DNA from: Acidimicrobium ferrooxidans
GTDB taxonomy: Bacteria; Actinomycetota; Geothermincolia; Fen-727; Anoxymicrobiaceae
NCBI GenBank assembly: GCA_020723485.1
Contig: DYIU01000001.1
Location: 599,380 to 663,379 of the forward strand
Reading direction: 5' to 3'
DNA: 64,000 nt
Part shown: in pieces, positions 56,716 to 64,000 of the stretch
Position numbering within the stretch: position 1 is the stretch's first letter
Layout: each line of letters opens with the position of its first letter
Made by a program: the position numbers and the translations under genes
Notes under the pieces: generated by a model
The model's input: the letters and a program-made list of their open reading frames with translations, nothing else
Told to the model about the DNA's origin: nothing
Databases searched by the model: none

Positions 56716-57165
56716 TTGGACGAGGCCCAGCCGGAACTCGGGCAGGTCGAGGCGGTGAGGCGCAACAGCTATGCGTGGTCCACCGGCGAAATAACCGGTG
56801 CGTTCCTCGAGGCGCTCCGGGACAGGGGTACCATCCTCGCTTCGCTCTGCCGCGGCTGCGGGACGGTGGCCGTTCCCCCGAACTCCTTCTGCGAGGCATG
56901 CGGCTCGACCATGAGGGATTGGAGGGAGGTCGGCCCCCGCGGGGTGGTGATGTCGTGGGCCAGGGTGGAGGCGCCGTTCGACGGGGCGCCGCTCGAGGCT
57001 CCGTTCAGATACGTGCTGGTCAGGCTGGCCGGCGCGGACACCTCCATCCTTCACCTCGCGCCGGATGACGACGCGGTGAGGATCGGGGTGACCGTCGCCC
57101 CGGAGTTCCGCGAGGAGCGCACCGGCTCGATAACAGACATCAAGTGGTTCGTACCGGAGGTATGA
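56716..57165 (+). CDS. DUF35 (Zn-ribbon/OB-fold) acyl-CoA partner protein 1
   Basis: 149 aa from TTG 56716 after GGAGG. It has a rubredoxin-like zinc ribbon CRGCGTVAVPPNSFCEACGS and an OB fold (GVVMSWARVEAPFDG, FRYVLVRLAGADTSILHLA). DUF35 proteins bind thiolase-like partners and guide acyl-CoA substrates. The gene is in the same transcript as two thiolase-like genes and a second DUF35. Confidence 0.88.
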   Translation: MDEAQPELGQVEAVRRNSYAWSTGEITGAFLEALRDRGTILASLCRGCGTVAVPPNSFCEACGSTMRDWREVGPRGVVMSWARVEAPFDGAPLEAPFRYVLVRLAGADTSILHLAPDDDAVRIGVTVAPEFREERTGSITDIKWFVPEV

Positions 57166-57168
57166 GAA

Positions 57169-57672
57169 CTGGCCAGGAAGCAGAAAAAGCGCGAGGGTTA
57201 CAGTCTGGGTGAGGCAGCCGCGGCGGCCGCCGGCGCGCAGGTTGAAGAGGTCGCGGCGGAGCTCGAGCTCTCCTACACGTACTCCCTGGGGGAATATTAC
57301 GACCGCTTCTTCCGCGAACTGCGCGACAACATGCGGATAATGGGCGTCGCCTGCTCCAGGTGTGGAGCGGTGCTGCTGCCGCCCAGGCCCTACTGCGGCT
57401 TCTGCTTCGAGCCGGCCGAGGAATGGGTCCAGGTATCAGATGAGGGGACCGTGGTCACCTACACCGATGTCCACCAGGCGGTCGGCGGCCAGCCGGCCGA
57501 GCCGCCCTATACCTGCGCGCTCATCGTCCTTGACGGCGCCGATGTGCAGGTCCCTCACCTGGTGGACGAGCTGCCGCCGGGGGGCGCGCAGGTGGGCATG
57601 AGGGTGAAGGCGGTCTGGGCGGAGGATAGAAAAGGAACGCTGCACGACATAAAATACTTTCGCCCCCTTTGA
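57169..57672 (+). CDS. DUF35 (Zn-ribbon/OB-fold) acyl-CoA partner protein 2, probable CTG start
   Basis: 167 aa if started at CTG 57169, 8 nt after GGAGG. Between an in-frame TGA at 57163 and the ATG at 57331 there is no ATG, GTG or TTG. Yet that stretch encodes the conserved helix SLGEYYDRFFRELRDN that precedes the zinc ribbon in this family. The ribbon is CSRCGAVLLPPRPYCGFC, followed by an OB fold (GTVVTYTDVHQAV, TCALIVLDGADVQVPHLVDE). Starting at ATG 57331 would remove the helix. Confidence 0.88.
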   Translation: MARKQKKREGYSLGEAAAAAAGAQVEEVAAELELSYTYSLGEYYDRFFRELRDNMRIMGVACSRCGAVLLPPRPYCGFCFEPAEEWVQVSDEGTVVTYTDVHQAVGGQPAEPPYTCALIVLDGADVQVPHLVDELPPGGAQVGMRVKAVWAEDRKGTLHDIKYFRPL

Positions 57673-57718
57673 CGGGGGTGGAGTAAGCGGCGGTACCTTA
57701 GACGAGCAGGAGAGATCT

Positions 57719-59242
57719 ATGACAAGGCTCAGGGCGCCGAGGCGTCGGTGGGAGGTCCGGTGCGAAAAAGGCTGGGACACCTGGAGCGCGACTGAGATAG
57801 CGGCGCTCCAGGACGAGAAGCTCGAGCTCTTCATCAGGGACCTCGTCTATCCGTACCACCCTTACTACCGCAGGATCTTCGACGAGAACAGGATAGACCC
57901 GAAGAGCATACGCTCGGTTGCCGACCTCCAGAGGATACCGTTCACGTACAAGGAGGACATCGCCCCCTTTCCCCAGGACCCGTACAATCCGCGCGCGTTC
58001 GTGCTCGAGCCGGGATTCGACAGTGTCAAGCTCTACAGGTCCAAGGGCTGGGTTCCGCAGGTCACGCGCGAGGAGACTGGCTCCCAGCAGGAGGAGCAGG
58101 AGTTCCGCGAGGAGTACCAGCCCGTGCTCACCATGTTCACAACCGGCCGGACCGCCGAACCGACACCGTTCTTCTTCACCCTCCACGACCTGGAGCGGAT
58201 GCGGGAGGCCGGGCGGAGGCTCGCGTCCCTGGCCGCTACTCGCGCGTCGGAGGACCTGGATTCCAGGGCTGTCCTGCTCAACAACTTCCCGGGGACCCAG
58301 CACCTGGCATACTGGGTGGCCATCCTGTGCGCTGAAGGAACTGCAATGACGGCGCTCAACACCGGGAGCGGCCCGTCGCTGGGCGACGAGCGGATGCTCA
58401 ACATCATAGAGAGAGCGAAGCCGACGGTGTTCATGGGGCTACCGGGCTACACGTACGACCTGCTCAAGGTGGCGGCCGCCGAGGGGCGGGACTTCTCGAG
58501 CATAGAGATAGTGGTGATGGGCGGTGACAGGATAAGCAGGGGCTCGAGGGAGAAGATAGCGGAGCTCCTCGAGGAGATGGGGGCGGTGGACCCCGTCATC
58601 ACCGGGGGTTTCGGTGCGACCGAGATGAAATACGCCTGGGGTGACTGCGGCGCCGATGAGAGCACCGGTTACCACACCAATCCGGACATGAGCATCATCG
58701 AGGTGGTGAACCCGGAGACCGGAGATGTCCTGGGCGAGGGTGAGACGGGGGAGCTCGTGATAACCAACGTCGACGCGAGGGGTTCGGTGGTCCTCAGGTA
58801 CCGCACCGGCGACATACTCGTCGGGGGATACACCACCGAGCCGTGCCCGCACTGCGGCAGGACCATGCCGCGCATAAGCGCGACCATCAACCGCGGCGGC
58901 CTGTCCAAGGAGTTCGCGCTGGCGAAGGTCAAGAGCAACCTCGTGGACCTGAACACGTTCACGGCGATACTGGACAACAGCGTGGACGTCCTGGAATGGG
59001 TCGTGGAGATAAGGAAGAGGAACGACGACCCGGAGGGAAGTGACGAGGTCTGGATATTCGTCTGCCCGACATCGGTCGGGGAGATATCGGGCCTGGCTGA
59101 GAGGATCGCCCGCGACGTGAAGACGAGCCTCGAGTTCAGCCCCGATAAGGTGACGGTCACGACCTACGAGGAGGTCGCCGAAAGGCTGAGCGCGGGCGGA
59201 GGCCCCAAGATCGCCCGCGTCCTCGACCTCCGCCCCCAGTAA
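57719..59242 (+). CDS. Phenylacetate-CoA-ligase-like (PaaK) acyl-CoA synthetase
   Basis: 507 aa. Adenylate-forming enzyme: RIPFTYKEDIAPFPQDPY, MFTTGRTAEPTPFFF (the P-loop-like TTGRT), GGFGATEMKYAWGDC, and the RYRTGDI hinge with the CPHCGRTMPRI metal-like motif and GRTMPR loop, all PaaK hallmarks. It activates an aromatic or other carboxylic acid to its CoA ester. It heads the enzymatic steps of the cluster with MaoC-like hydratases and thiolase-like proteins. Substrate unknown. Confidence 0.85.
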   Translation: MTRLRAPRRRWEVRCEKGWDTWSATEIAALQDEKLELFIRDLVYPYHPYYRRIFDENRIDPKSIRSVADLQRIPFTYKEDIAPFPQDPYNPRAFVLEPGFDSVKLYRSKGWVPQVTREETGSQQEEQEFREEYQPVLTMFTTGRTAEPTPFFFTLHDLERMREAGRRLASLAATRASEDLDSRAVLLNNFPGTQHLAYWVAILCAEGTAMTALNTGSGPSLGDERMLNIIERAKPTVFMGLPGYTYDLLKVAAAEGRDFSSIEIVVMGGDRISRGSREKIAELLEEMGAVDPVITGGFGATEMKYAWGDCGADESTGYHTNPDMSIIEVVNPETGDVLGEGETGELVITNVDARGSVVLRYRTGDILVGGYTTEPCPHCGRTMPRISATINRGGLSKEFALAKVKSNLVDLNTFTAILDNSVDVLEWVVEIRKRNDDPEGSDEVWIFVCPTSVGEISGLAERIARDVKTSLEFSPDKVTVTTYEEVAERLSAGGGPKIARVLDLRPQ

Positions 59243-59277
59243 CGCAAAATCGGGGTCAGGTCATTTTGTTGCATTTT
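59242..59277. repeat. GGGGTCAGGTC-type dispersed repeat, copy 3 (partial)
   Basis: From the stop codon of the CoA ligase on, TAACGCAAAATCGGGGTC and the following bases match the copy after the secreted-protein gene at 41333, with a single G/A change over about 36 bp. The second arm is degenerate (GCAACATGGGGCCGGGTC). Confidence 0.7.
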
Positions 59278-59365
59278 CCTGCAACATGGGGCCGGGTCGC
59301 TTGTTACATCTTTCCGGCGGCCCTGCGCTCATTGAGACAGGTAAGTACAGAAGGGAGTGGAGCCA

Positions 59366-59806
59366 GTGATTGACCACAAGTTCATCGGCAAGGAGTACCC
59401 GGTCACCGAGTACGAGATCGGGCGCGAGAAGATGAAGGAGTACGCCTCCGCCATCAACGACTCGAGCCCGTACTACTTCGACAGGGAGGTAGGAAAAAAG
59501 AGCGAGTACGGCGACAACATCGCACCACCCAACTTCGCCGCCGTCTATAGCCTCCTGGGGTGCGCCAACCTGTTCTTCGACCCCGAACTCGCGCTCAACT
59601 TCGCCATGCTGGTGCACGGCGAGCAGGAGTTCGAGTGGCTGAGGCCCGTCAAGCCGGGTGACGTCATAACCACGACCGGAAAGATCGTGGACATAGCCGA
59701 GAAGGGCAACAACGACGTCATCAGCTACGAGGCCGAGTCGAAAAACCAGGACGGCGACGTCGTGACGGTCGCTCGCGCGACCTTTGTGATAAGGGGTGGT
59801 AACTGA
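59366..59806 (+). CDS. MaoC-like / FAS1-type dehydratase, subunit 1
   Basis: 146 aa hot-dog protein from GTG 59366 (GGAG upstream). It has YAS AINDSSPYYFDREV-type N-terminus, APPNFAAVYSLLG and EQEFEWLRPVKPGDVITTTGKI. It lacks the Asp/His dyad of hydratase 2 and usually pairs with a second catalytic hot-dog subunit, here the next gene, to which it is translationally coupled (TGATG). Confidence 0.87.
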   Translation: MIDHKFIGKEYPVTEYEIGREKMKEYASAINDSSPYYFDREVGKKSEYGDNIAPPNFAAVYSLLGCANLFFDPELALNFAMLVHGEQEFEWLRPVKPGDVITTTGKIVDIAEKGNNDVISYEAESKNQDGDVVTVARATFVIRGGN

Positions 59807-60222
59807 TGGCTGTCGCATTCGATGACGTCAAAGTCGGGGACGAGATCCCCAGCTTCTCCATACAGCTCGACCAGATGATGCTCTGGATGTACTCAGGGGC
59901 TTCAGGGGACTTCAACCCTATCCACAACGACAAGGAGTTCGGCGAGAAGGTCGGGCTCGGGGGGACCATTGCCCACGGCCTGTCCAGCATGGGACGCATG
60001 CAGAAGACCGTCGTCGACTGGATCGAGGACCCGGGCAAGCTGAAGAAGCTCAAGGTGCGCTTCGCCGCGCCGGCGCGCCCCGGCGACACGGTTACGTTCA
60101 AGGGGAAGGTCATCGACAAGAAGGAAGAGGACGGCAAGAAGCTGGTGGTCCTCGAGGTCGGGGCCGAGACCCAGGACGGCGTGCAGGTCCTCACCAAAGG
60201 CGAGGCCGTAGTCCAGCTCTGA
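59806..60222 (+). CDS. MaoC-like enoyl-CoA hydratase, catalytic subunit
   Basis: 138 aa hot-dog protein. The hydratase-2 motif is present: YSGASGDFNPIHNDKEFGEKVGLGGTIAHG, with the catalytic Asp and His, then RFAAPARPGDTVTFKGKV. With the preceding subunit it should hydrate a bulky enoyl-CoA, such as steroid or branched side chains, and feed the thiolase-like or aldolase step of the same cluster. Confidence 0.9.
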   Translation: MAVAFDDVKVGDEIPSFSIQLDQMMLWMYSGASGDFNPIHNDKEFGEKVGLGGTIAHGLSSMGRMQKTVVDWIEDPGKLKKLKVRFAAPARPGDTVTFKGKVIDKKEEDGKKLVVLEVGAETQDGVQVLTKGEAVVQL

Positions 60223-60417
60223 GCGGGGTCAGCCCACTTTCGTCGCACCGGAACAGTCGAGGTGCCCTTTGGAGAGGCGACTGATCAGCCCCGCCCGCTC
60301 TTTGCGCGTCTAAAGTCGTCCGAATGTATCAGGGCGCCGTCTTTTGGCAAGTGACCGAGAGGCGATGTTCCCGTTATACTAGACGCCACACGAATCGTCG
60401 CTTGGTGGAGGTATATC

Positions 60418-61293
60418 TTGATAAAGATGGTCATACCCAAGGGGAGCCTGGAGGAGCAGACGCTCGCGCTCCTGAGGGACGCGGACCTGCCGGTCAGGCG
60501 CTCGGGAGACCGCGAGTACAACGCCCGCATAGATGATGAGCGCATCTCGCAGGTCGCCATCCTGCGCCCCCAGGAGATCGGCAAGTACGTCGAGGAAGGG
60601 CTTTTCGACCTCGGGATAACGGGGCATGACTGGATACTCGAGACCGGTGCCGACGTCGAAGAGATCGCGGAGTTCCCCTACGCGAAGACCGGAACCGGCG
60701 GCAGGCTGCGCATCGTGCTTGCGGTCCTGAGCTCCTCAGGGGTCACAAGCCCCGGGGACCTGCCCCCCGGCACGAAAGTCGCGACCGAGTACCCGAACAT
60801 AGCCGGGAGGTACTTCGCCGAAAAGGGCGTGGACGCGAAGGTCATACTCTCGGCGGGGGCAACCGAGGCCAAGGTCCCCAACATCGTCGACGCGGTGATC
60901 GAGATAACTGAGACGGGCAGCACGCTGCGGGCCCATGGGCTCGAGATCATCGACGAGGTGCTCGAGACCTCTACCAGGCTGGTGGCTAACCGTGACAGCT
61001 GGGCGGACCCGGACAGGCGAAAGGTGATGGAAGAGATAAAGATGCTCCTGCTGGCGGCACTCCTGGCGCGCGGAAAGGTGCTCCTCAAGATGAACGTCAA
61101 CTCACAGGACCAGAAGAAGGTGCTCGAGATACTTCCATCTCTCGATTCTCCGACCCTGAACCACCTGGCTAACGGCGAGTTCGCCATCGAGACGGTGGTC
61201 GAGAAGAGGAGCCTCGCGGAGCTCATCCCTCGCCTGAAGGAGGCGGGAGCGACCGGCATACTCGAGATACCCCTGGGCAAAGTGGTGCCCTGA
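60418..61293 (+). CDS. hisG: ATP phosphoribosyltransferase, long form
   Basis: 291 aa from TTG 60418, 6 nt after GGAGG. It has the catalytic domains (MVIPKGSLEEQTLALLRDA, FDLGITGHDWILETGADVEE, KVATEYPNIAGRYFAEKGV, GATEAKVPNIVDAVIEITETGSTLRAHGL) and a C-terminal ACT-like regulatory domain, so it is the His-inhibited long form. It is the first step of histidine biosynthesis. It is not in a his operon here. A TATACT precedes it in a 195-bp gap that holds nothing else clear. Confidence 0.93.
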   Translation: MIKMVIPKGSLEEQTLALLRDADLPVRRSGDREYNARIDDERISQVAILRPQEIGKYVEEGLFDLGITGHDWILETGADVEEIAEFPYAKTGTGGRLRIVLAVLSSSGVTSPGDLPPGTKVATEYPNIAGRYFAEKGVDAKVILSAGATEAKVPNIVDAVIEITETGSTLRAHGLEIIDEVLETSTRLVANRDSWADPDRRKVMEEIKMLLLAALLARGKVLLKMNVNSQDQKKVLEILPSLDSPTLNHLANGEFAIETVVEKRSLAELIPRLKEAGATGILEIPLGKVVP

Positions 61294-61312
61294 CGACTTC
61301 GACGGAGGCAAG

Positions 61313-63853
61313 GTGAGGAGGCAGTACACCCCGGAGGACATGGCGATGGCCGCCCAGTGGGCGGTATGCCTCGTGCTCGCCCCCTTCGTTCTGCTCCCCC
61401 TGTTCCCCAGGCAGGAGATCGCGCTCTTTATCCGCATGTCGATAGTGATCGGCTCGTTCCTGTTCAGCGGCCTGATGACCGCGATCTACCTCAAGGCGCG
61501 GCAGACGTCCCGCAGGCGCGCCGCAATGGTGGTGAACATAACCGCGGCAGCGGACGCGCTGCTCGTTCTGCTGGTGCTGCTGATATGGCCGAGGTACATT
61601 CCCGGTGCGTTCTGGATACTGACCATCCTCATCGTGGTCATCGCCGCCCGGTTCGGATACCTGGAGGCTGTGGTCCTTGCGATGGTCGTATCGATACTCT
61701 ATCTCGTGACCATCTTCGTGGGGTACGGCTCGGAGATAAACAGGATGATAATAGCGGACGCGTCCCTGCGCCTGGTGCTCATGTGGATGATAGCCGGCGT
61801 CGCCGCGGTCCTGGTACAGAGCGAGAAGCGCGAGCGGAGGGAAGCCAGGATCCTCTCGCGCATAGCCGCGGCGATAGGTTCCACGCTGGATGCCGACGAG
61901 CTCCTGAGCGCCGTAGTGGAGGGCATCAGCGAAGCGACCGGGCCCGGCCGTGTCAGCGCTTTCATGCTCACATCCGACAGGAGGTGGGCGATCCCGAGGA
62001 GCACCACCGAGCGGGACCACGAGCTCCGCGAAAAGATCTTCGCGCGCAGGGTCGACCTCAAAGCGGAGAACGTCGTCAGCCGGGCCGTGGAGACGGGCCA
62101 GCCGGTCATAGTGGAGGATCCCGCCAGCGAGCCGCTGCTCGATAGCAGGTGGACGGAGGAACTGGACCTGCAGTCGCTCATGGTGCTCCCCATAACGATC
62201 CGCGACGAGGCCAGGGGAATAATCGCCGTCGAGAGGCGCGGGCGCAACCGTCCCTTCACAGACCGGGAGCTCTTCGTGTGCGGGGCCATTCTCGCCCAGG
62301 CGGCCGCCGGTCTCGAGAACGCAATGAGGTACGCCGAGGAGCAGCGGAAGCGGAGCGAGGCGGACACGCTCTACCGGGCCAGCAGGGAGCTCGGTTCGAC
62401 CCTCGAGCTCGACGGCGTGCTCGAGAACGCCTGCAGGCTGGCGGCCCGGAACACCGGGGCGTCCGGGTGTGCCGCGTTCCTGCTGGACCAGCAAGGCCGC
62501 ACGCTGGTCCCACGCCTGATGATGGGCGGAGGCGCCAGACGCACCACGTTCCCCCCCGGCAGCGGCATAGACGCGGTCGATTTCGAGGAGATGTACAACC
62601 TCGCCCAGAGGCCTCCCGCGCTGAGCCTCGACAACCCCGCCGACAATCCCGCCCTGCCGGCCTTCATAAGGTCCGCGCGCACAGCGATGGTCTCGCCGTT
62701 CTACATGCACGGGGTCATCGGCGGCCTCCTGTGCGTGACCGATACCGAGCCCCGGGATTTCGACGACACCCAGGTGACAAAGCTCGCCCTGGTCGCCAGC
62801 GAGGTCGCGCTCGCGGTGATCAACGCGAGGCTGCACGAGCGCATCAAGACCGACGCCGCTCAGATGGCCAGCCTGGTCCAGCTCACCAATGCCATCGGCT
62901 CCACCGACGACCTCTCCACCATTATGAGGCTCGCGCTGGACAGCGTGCGCCACCTGTTCGACTGCTCCTCGGGGCTCATCTACCGCATCGACGAGAAGGA
63001 CGGGACGATGCGCTGCGTCGAGTCCTTCGGTTACGACCGCGAGATACTCGAGCGGATCTCCTCGCCGCCGTACCCCCGCACCGAGGACTGCTGGACCGTA
63101 TCGGAGGGCCGCCTCATCGGGGTGGACGACCTCTCCCGGACCAGGCTCTCGTGCAGGACGCTCGAGAAGATAGGGCAGGGCTCTACCATGTGCGTGACCA
63201 TGCAGGCCGAGGGCAGGCCGCTGGGTGTCCTGCACGTCCGCAGCGAGCGGCCCAACGCCTTCACCGAGGAGGACCAGCAGCTTGCGCTTGCATTCGCGGA
63301 CCAGGTGGGACTCGCGCTCCAGCGCGCGCTGCTCTTTGAAGAGATAAACAGGCTCGCGATAACCGACCCGCTGACCGGCGTCTTCAACGTCCGCAGGCTG
63401 GAGGTAGTGCTCGCGGACGAAGTATCCAGGGCACGGCGGTACAGGCGTCCCATCTCCTTCCTGATGGTCGACCTCGACAACCTCAAGGACTACAACGACA
63501 CCCACGGCCACCAGCAGGGAGACATAGTGCTCTCGCAGGTGGCGTCCATCATCGACTCGAGCACCCGCGACGCGGACAAGGTGTTCAGGTACGGGGGCGA
63601 CGAGTTCTGCGTCATCCTCCCGGAGACCGACTCCGACGAGGCCATGGTCGTCGCGGAGAAGGTCCGCCGCGCGGTGGCTGAGTTCCACTTCGCCGGGGAG
63701 GAGAAGCTGCCCTCGGAGAGCATGACCATAAGCGTCGGCGTCGCGGCCTTCCCCCGTGACTGCGAGGAGGAAGCCACCCTCATCCACAAGGCCGACCTGG
63801 CCCTCTACGCGGCCAAGCAGACCGGCCGCAACTCGGTCTCGTCAGCTTTCTAG
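61313..63853 (+). CDS. Membrane diguanylate cyclase with three GAF domains
   Basis: 846 aa from GTG 61313 after GGAGG. Six hydrophobic segments (about 12-165) are followed by GAF domains at about 185-335, 360-500 and 525-665 and a GGDEF domain. The active-site motif GGDEF is at residues 761-765 (YGGDEFCVILPE), and an intact RxxD inhibitory site (RDAD) lies five residues before it. It should make cyclic di-GMP under feedback control. It starts 19 nt after hisG and may share its transcript by chance. Confidence 0.92.
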   Translation: MRRQYTPEDMAMAAQWAVCLVLAPFVLLPLFPRQEIALFIRMSIVIGSFLFSGLMTAIYLKARQTSRRRAAMVVNITAAADALLVLLVLLIWPRYIPGAFWILTILIVVIAARFGYLEAVVLAMVVSILYLVTIFVGYGSEINRMIIADASLRLVLMWMIAGVAAVLVQSEKRERREARILSRIAAAIGSTLDADELLSAVVEGISEATGPGRVSAFMLTSDRRWAIPRSTTERDHELREKIFARRVDLKAENVVSRAVETGQPVIVEDPASEPLLDSRWTEELDLQSLMVLPITIRDEARGIIAVERRGRNRPFTDRELFVCGAILAQAAAGLENAMRYAEEQRKRSEADTLYRASRELGSTLELDGVLENACRLAARNTGASGCAAFLLDQQGRTLVPRLMMGGGARRTTFPPGSGIDAVDFEEMYNLAQRPPALSLDNPADNPALPAFIRSARTAMVSPFYMHGVIGGLLCVTDTEPRDFDDTQVTKLALVASEVALAVINARLHERIKTDAAQMASLVQLTNAIGSTDDLSTIMRLALDSVRHLFDCSSGLIYRIDEKDGTMRCVESFGYDREILERISSPPYPRTEDCWTVSEGRLIGVDDLSRTRLSCRTLEKIGQGSTMCVTMQAEGRPLGVLHVRSERPNAFTEEDQQLALAFADQVGLALQRALLFEEINRLAITDPLTGVFNVRRLEVVLADEVSRARRYRRPISFLMVDLDNLKDYNDTHGHQQGDIVLSQVASIIDSSTRDADKVFRYGGDEFCVILPETDSDEAMVVAEKVRRAVAEFHFAGEEKLPSESMTISVGVAAFPRDCEEEATLIHKADLALYAAKQTGRNSVSSAF

Positions 63854-63903
63854 AGCGTTTCCCGGGGCGCTAAAGCCGCGCCTGAACGCGGCCGATAATC
63901 TCC

Positions 63904-63931
63904 TTGCAAATGTTATTCGCCGTGCTATAAT
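63904..63931 (+). promoter_or_regulatory. Promoter near the right edge
   Basis: TTGCAA (63904-63909) and TATAAT (63926-63931) are 16 bp apart. It would start a transcript near 63938 that meets a terminator-like hairpin about 25-50 nt later. Confidence 0.6.
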
Positions 63932-63959
63932 ACTCGCCAATGCCACGGCGATAACAAAC

Positions 63960-64000
63960 GGAAGCTACTGTCTTGAAAGGGCGGTAGCGTCCATTTTTTT
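63960..64000 (+). terminator. Terminator-like hairpin with T-run at the right edge
   Basis: GCTACTGTC (63964-63972) pairs along all 9 bases with GGCGGTAGC (63980-63988), including two G-U pairs, with a 7-nt TTGAAAG loop. GGA/TCC extend the base across one mismatch. Seven or more T follow and reach the window edge. It could end the hisG-diguanylate cyclase transcript or act as an attenuator or short sRNA end for the promoter just upstream. Confidence 0.75.

Noticed and set aside
60223-60417. Further GGGGTCAG repeat copy and terminator
   Set aside because: GCGGGGTCAG recurs with a loosely complementary GATCAGCCCCGC downstream, but the match to the repeat family is too short and the stem too interrupted.
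63932-63993. Cyclic-di-GMP (GEMM) riboswitch near the right edge
   Set aside because: A CAAAC stretch and a GAAAG loop are there, but the tetraloop receptor and conserved GACGCAAAGCC core are not seen.
1-64000. tRNA, rRNA or intact transposase genes
   Set aside because: I looked through the intergenic stretches by eye and saw no cloverleaf-like sequence with a T-loop, no rRNA motif and no transposase domain.

Overview
The window is GC-rich and densely coded. It looks like a chromosomal segment of an uncultured anaerobe, most likely a high-GC Gram-positive (Actinomycetota-type) lineage. This placement rests on gene content and is not proven. The supporting features are a four-subunit pyruvate:ferredoxin oxidoreductase, an hdrA remnant, an oxygen-sensitive 4-hydroxybutyryl-CoA dehydratase, the bifunctional FBP aldolase/phosphatase, corrinoid methyltransferases, abundant TTG starts, and several -10 boxes only 6-7 nt from the start codon (leaderless mRNAs). 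I found no tRNA, rRNA, CRISPR array or intact transposase gene. No intergenic stretch exceeds about 230 bp, apart from a pseudogene at 111-690.

Left part (1-18 kb): a histone-H1-like partial gene, a frameshifted low-GC hdrA remnant and the porG-porD-porA-porB operon. Upstream of these on the same strand is a thioredoxin-like gene whose N-terminal active-site codon is UGA, so it is very probably a selenoprotein. Next come two receiver-PAS-histidine kinases, a Rossmann (TIGR00725-like) protein, an MFS transporter, glycerate kinase, a large HEAT-repeat protein with a perfect 204-bp tandem duplication, and a pair of 2-hydroxyacyl-CoA-dehydratase-like proteins.

Middle (18-31 kb): small lipoproteins, an RsbW-like ATPase, gamma carbonic anhydrase, a divergent acuB-like/acuA-like pair, FBP aldolase/phosphatase and an IscR-like Rrf2 regulator. 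They are followed by a GntR-controlled operon with two tandem corrinoid-protein/methyltransferase pairs and a divergent cysteine desulfurase.

31-50 kb: a 165-bp palindromic element, a lexA-dinB-dnaE2 SOS mutagenesis cassette, 4-hydroxybutyryl-CoA dehydratase, a secreted repeat/M23-like protein, a metallophosphoesterase, an SGNH-like lipoprotein, a penicillin-acylase-family Ntn hydrolase, a stand-alone LigD phosphoesterase domain, a WalJ-type MBL hydrolase, a DnaQ-WYL fusion and membrane proteins with Cys motifs.

50-64 kb: a GYD-domain protein, a WAVG-repeat lipoprotein, a sensor kinase and a YfcE-like phosphodiesterase lead into an acyl-CoA cluster: two thiolase-like proteins, two DUF35 proteins, a PaaK-like CoA ligase and two MaoC-type hydratases. 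hisG and a GAF-GGDEF diguanylate cyclase close the window. A family of GGGGTCAGGTC-containing repeats is scattered between genes. Two genes appear to lack any usable ATG/GTG/TTG start and may use CTG or ATC; a third has a plausible ATC start.
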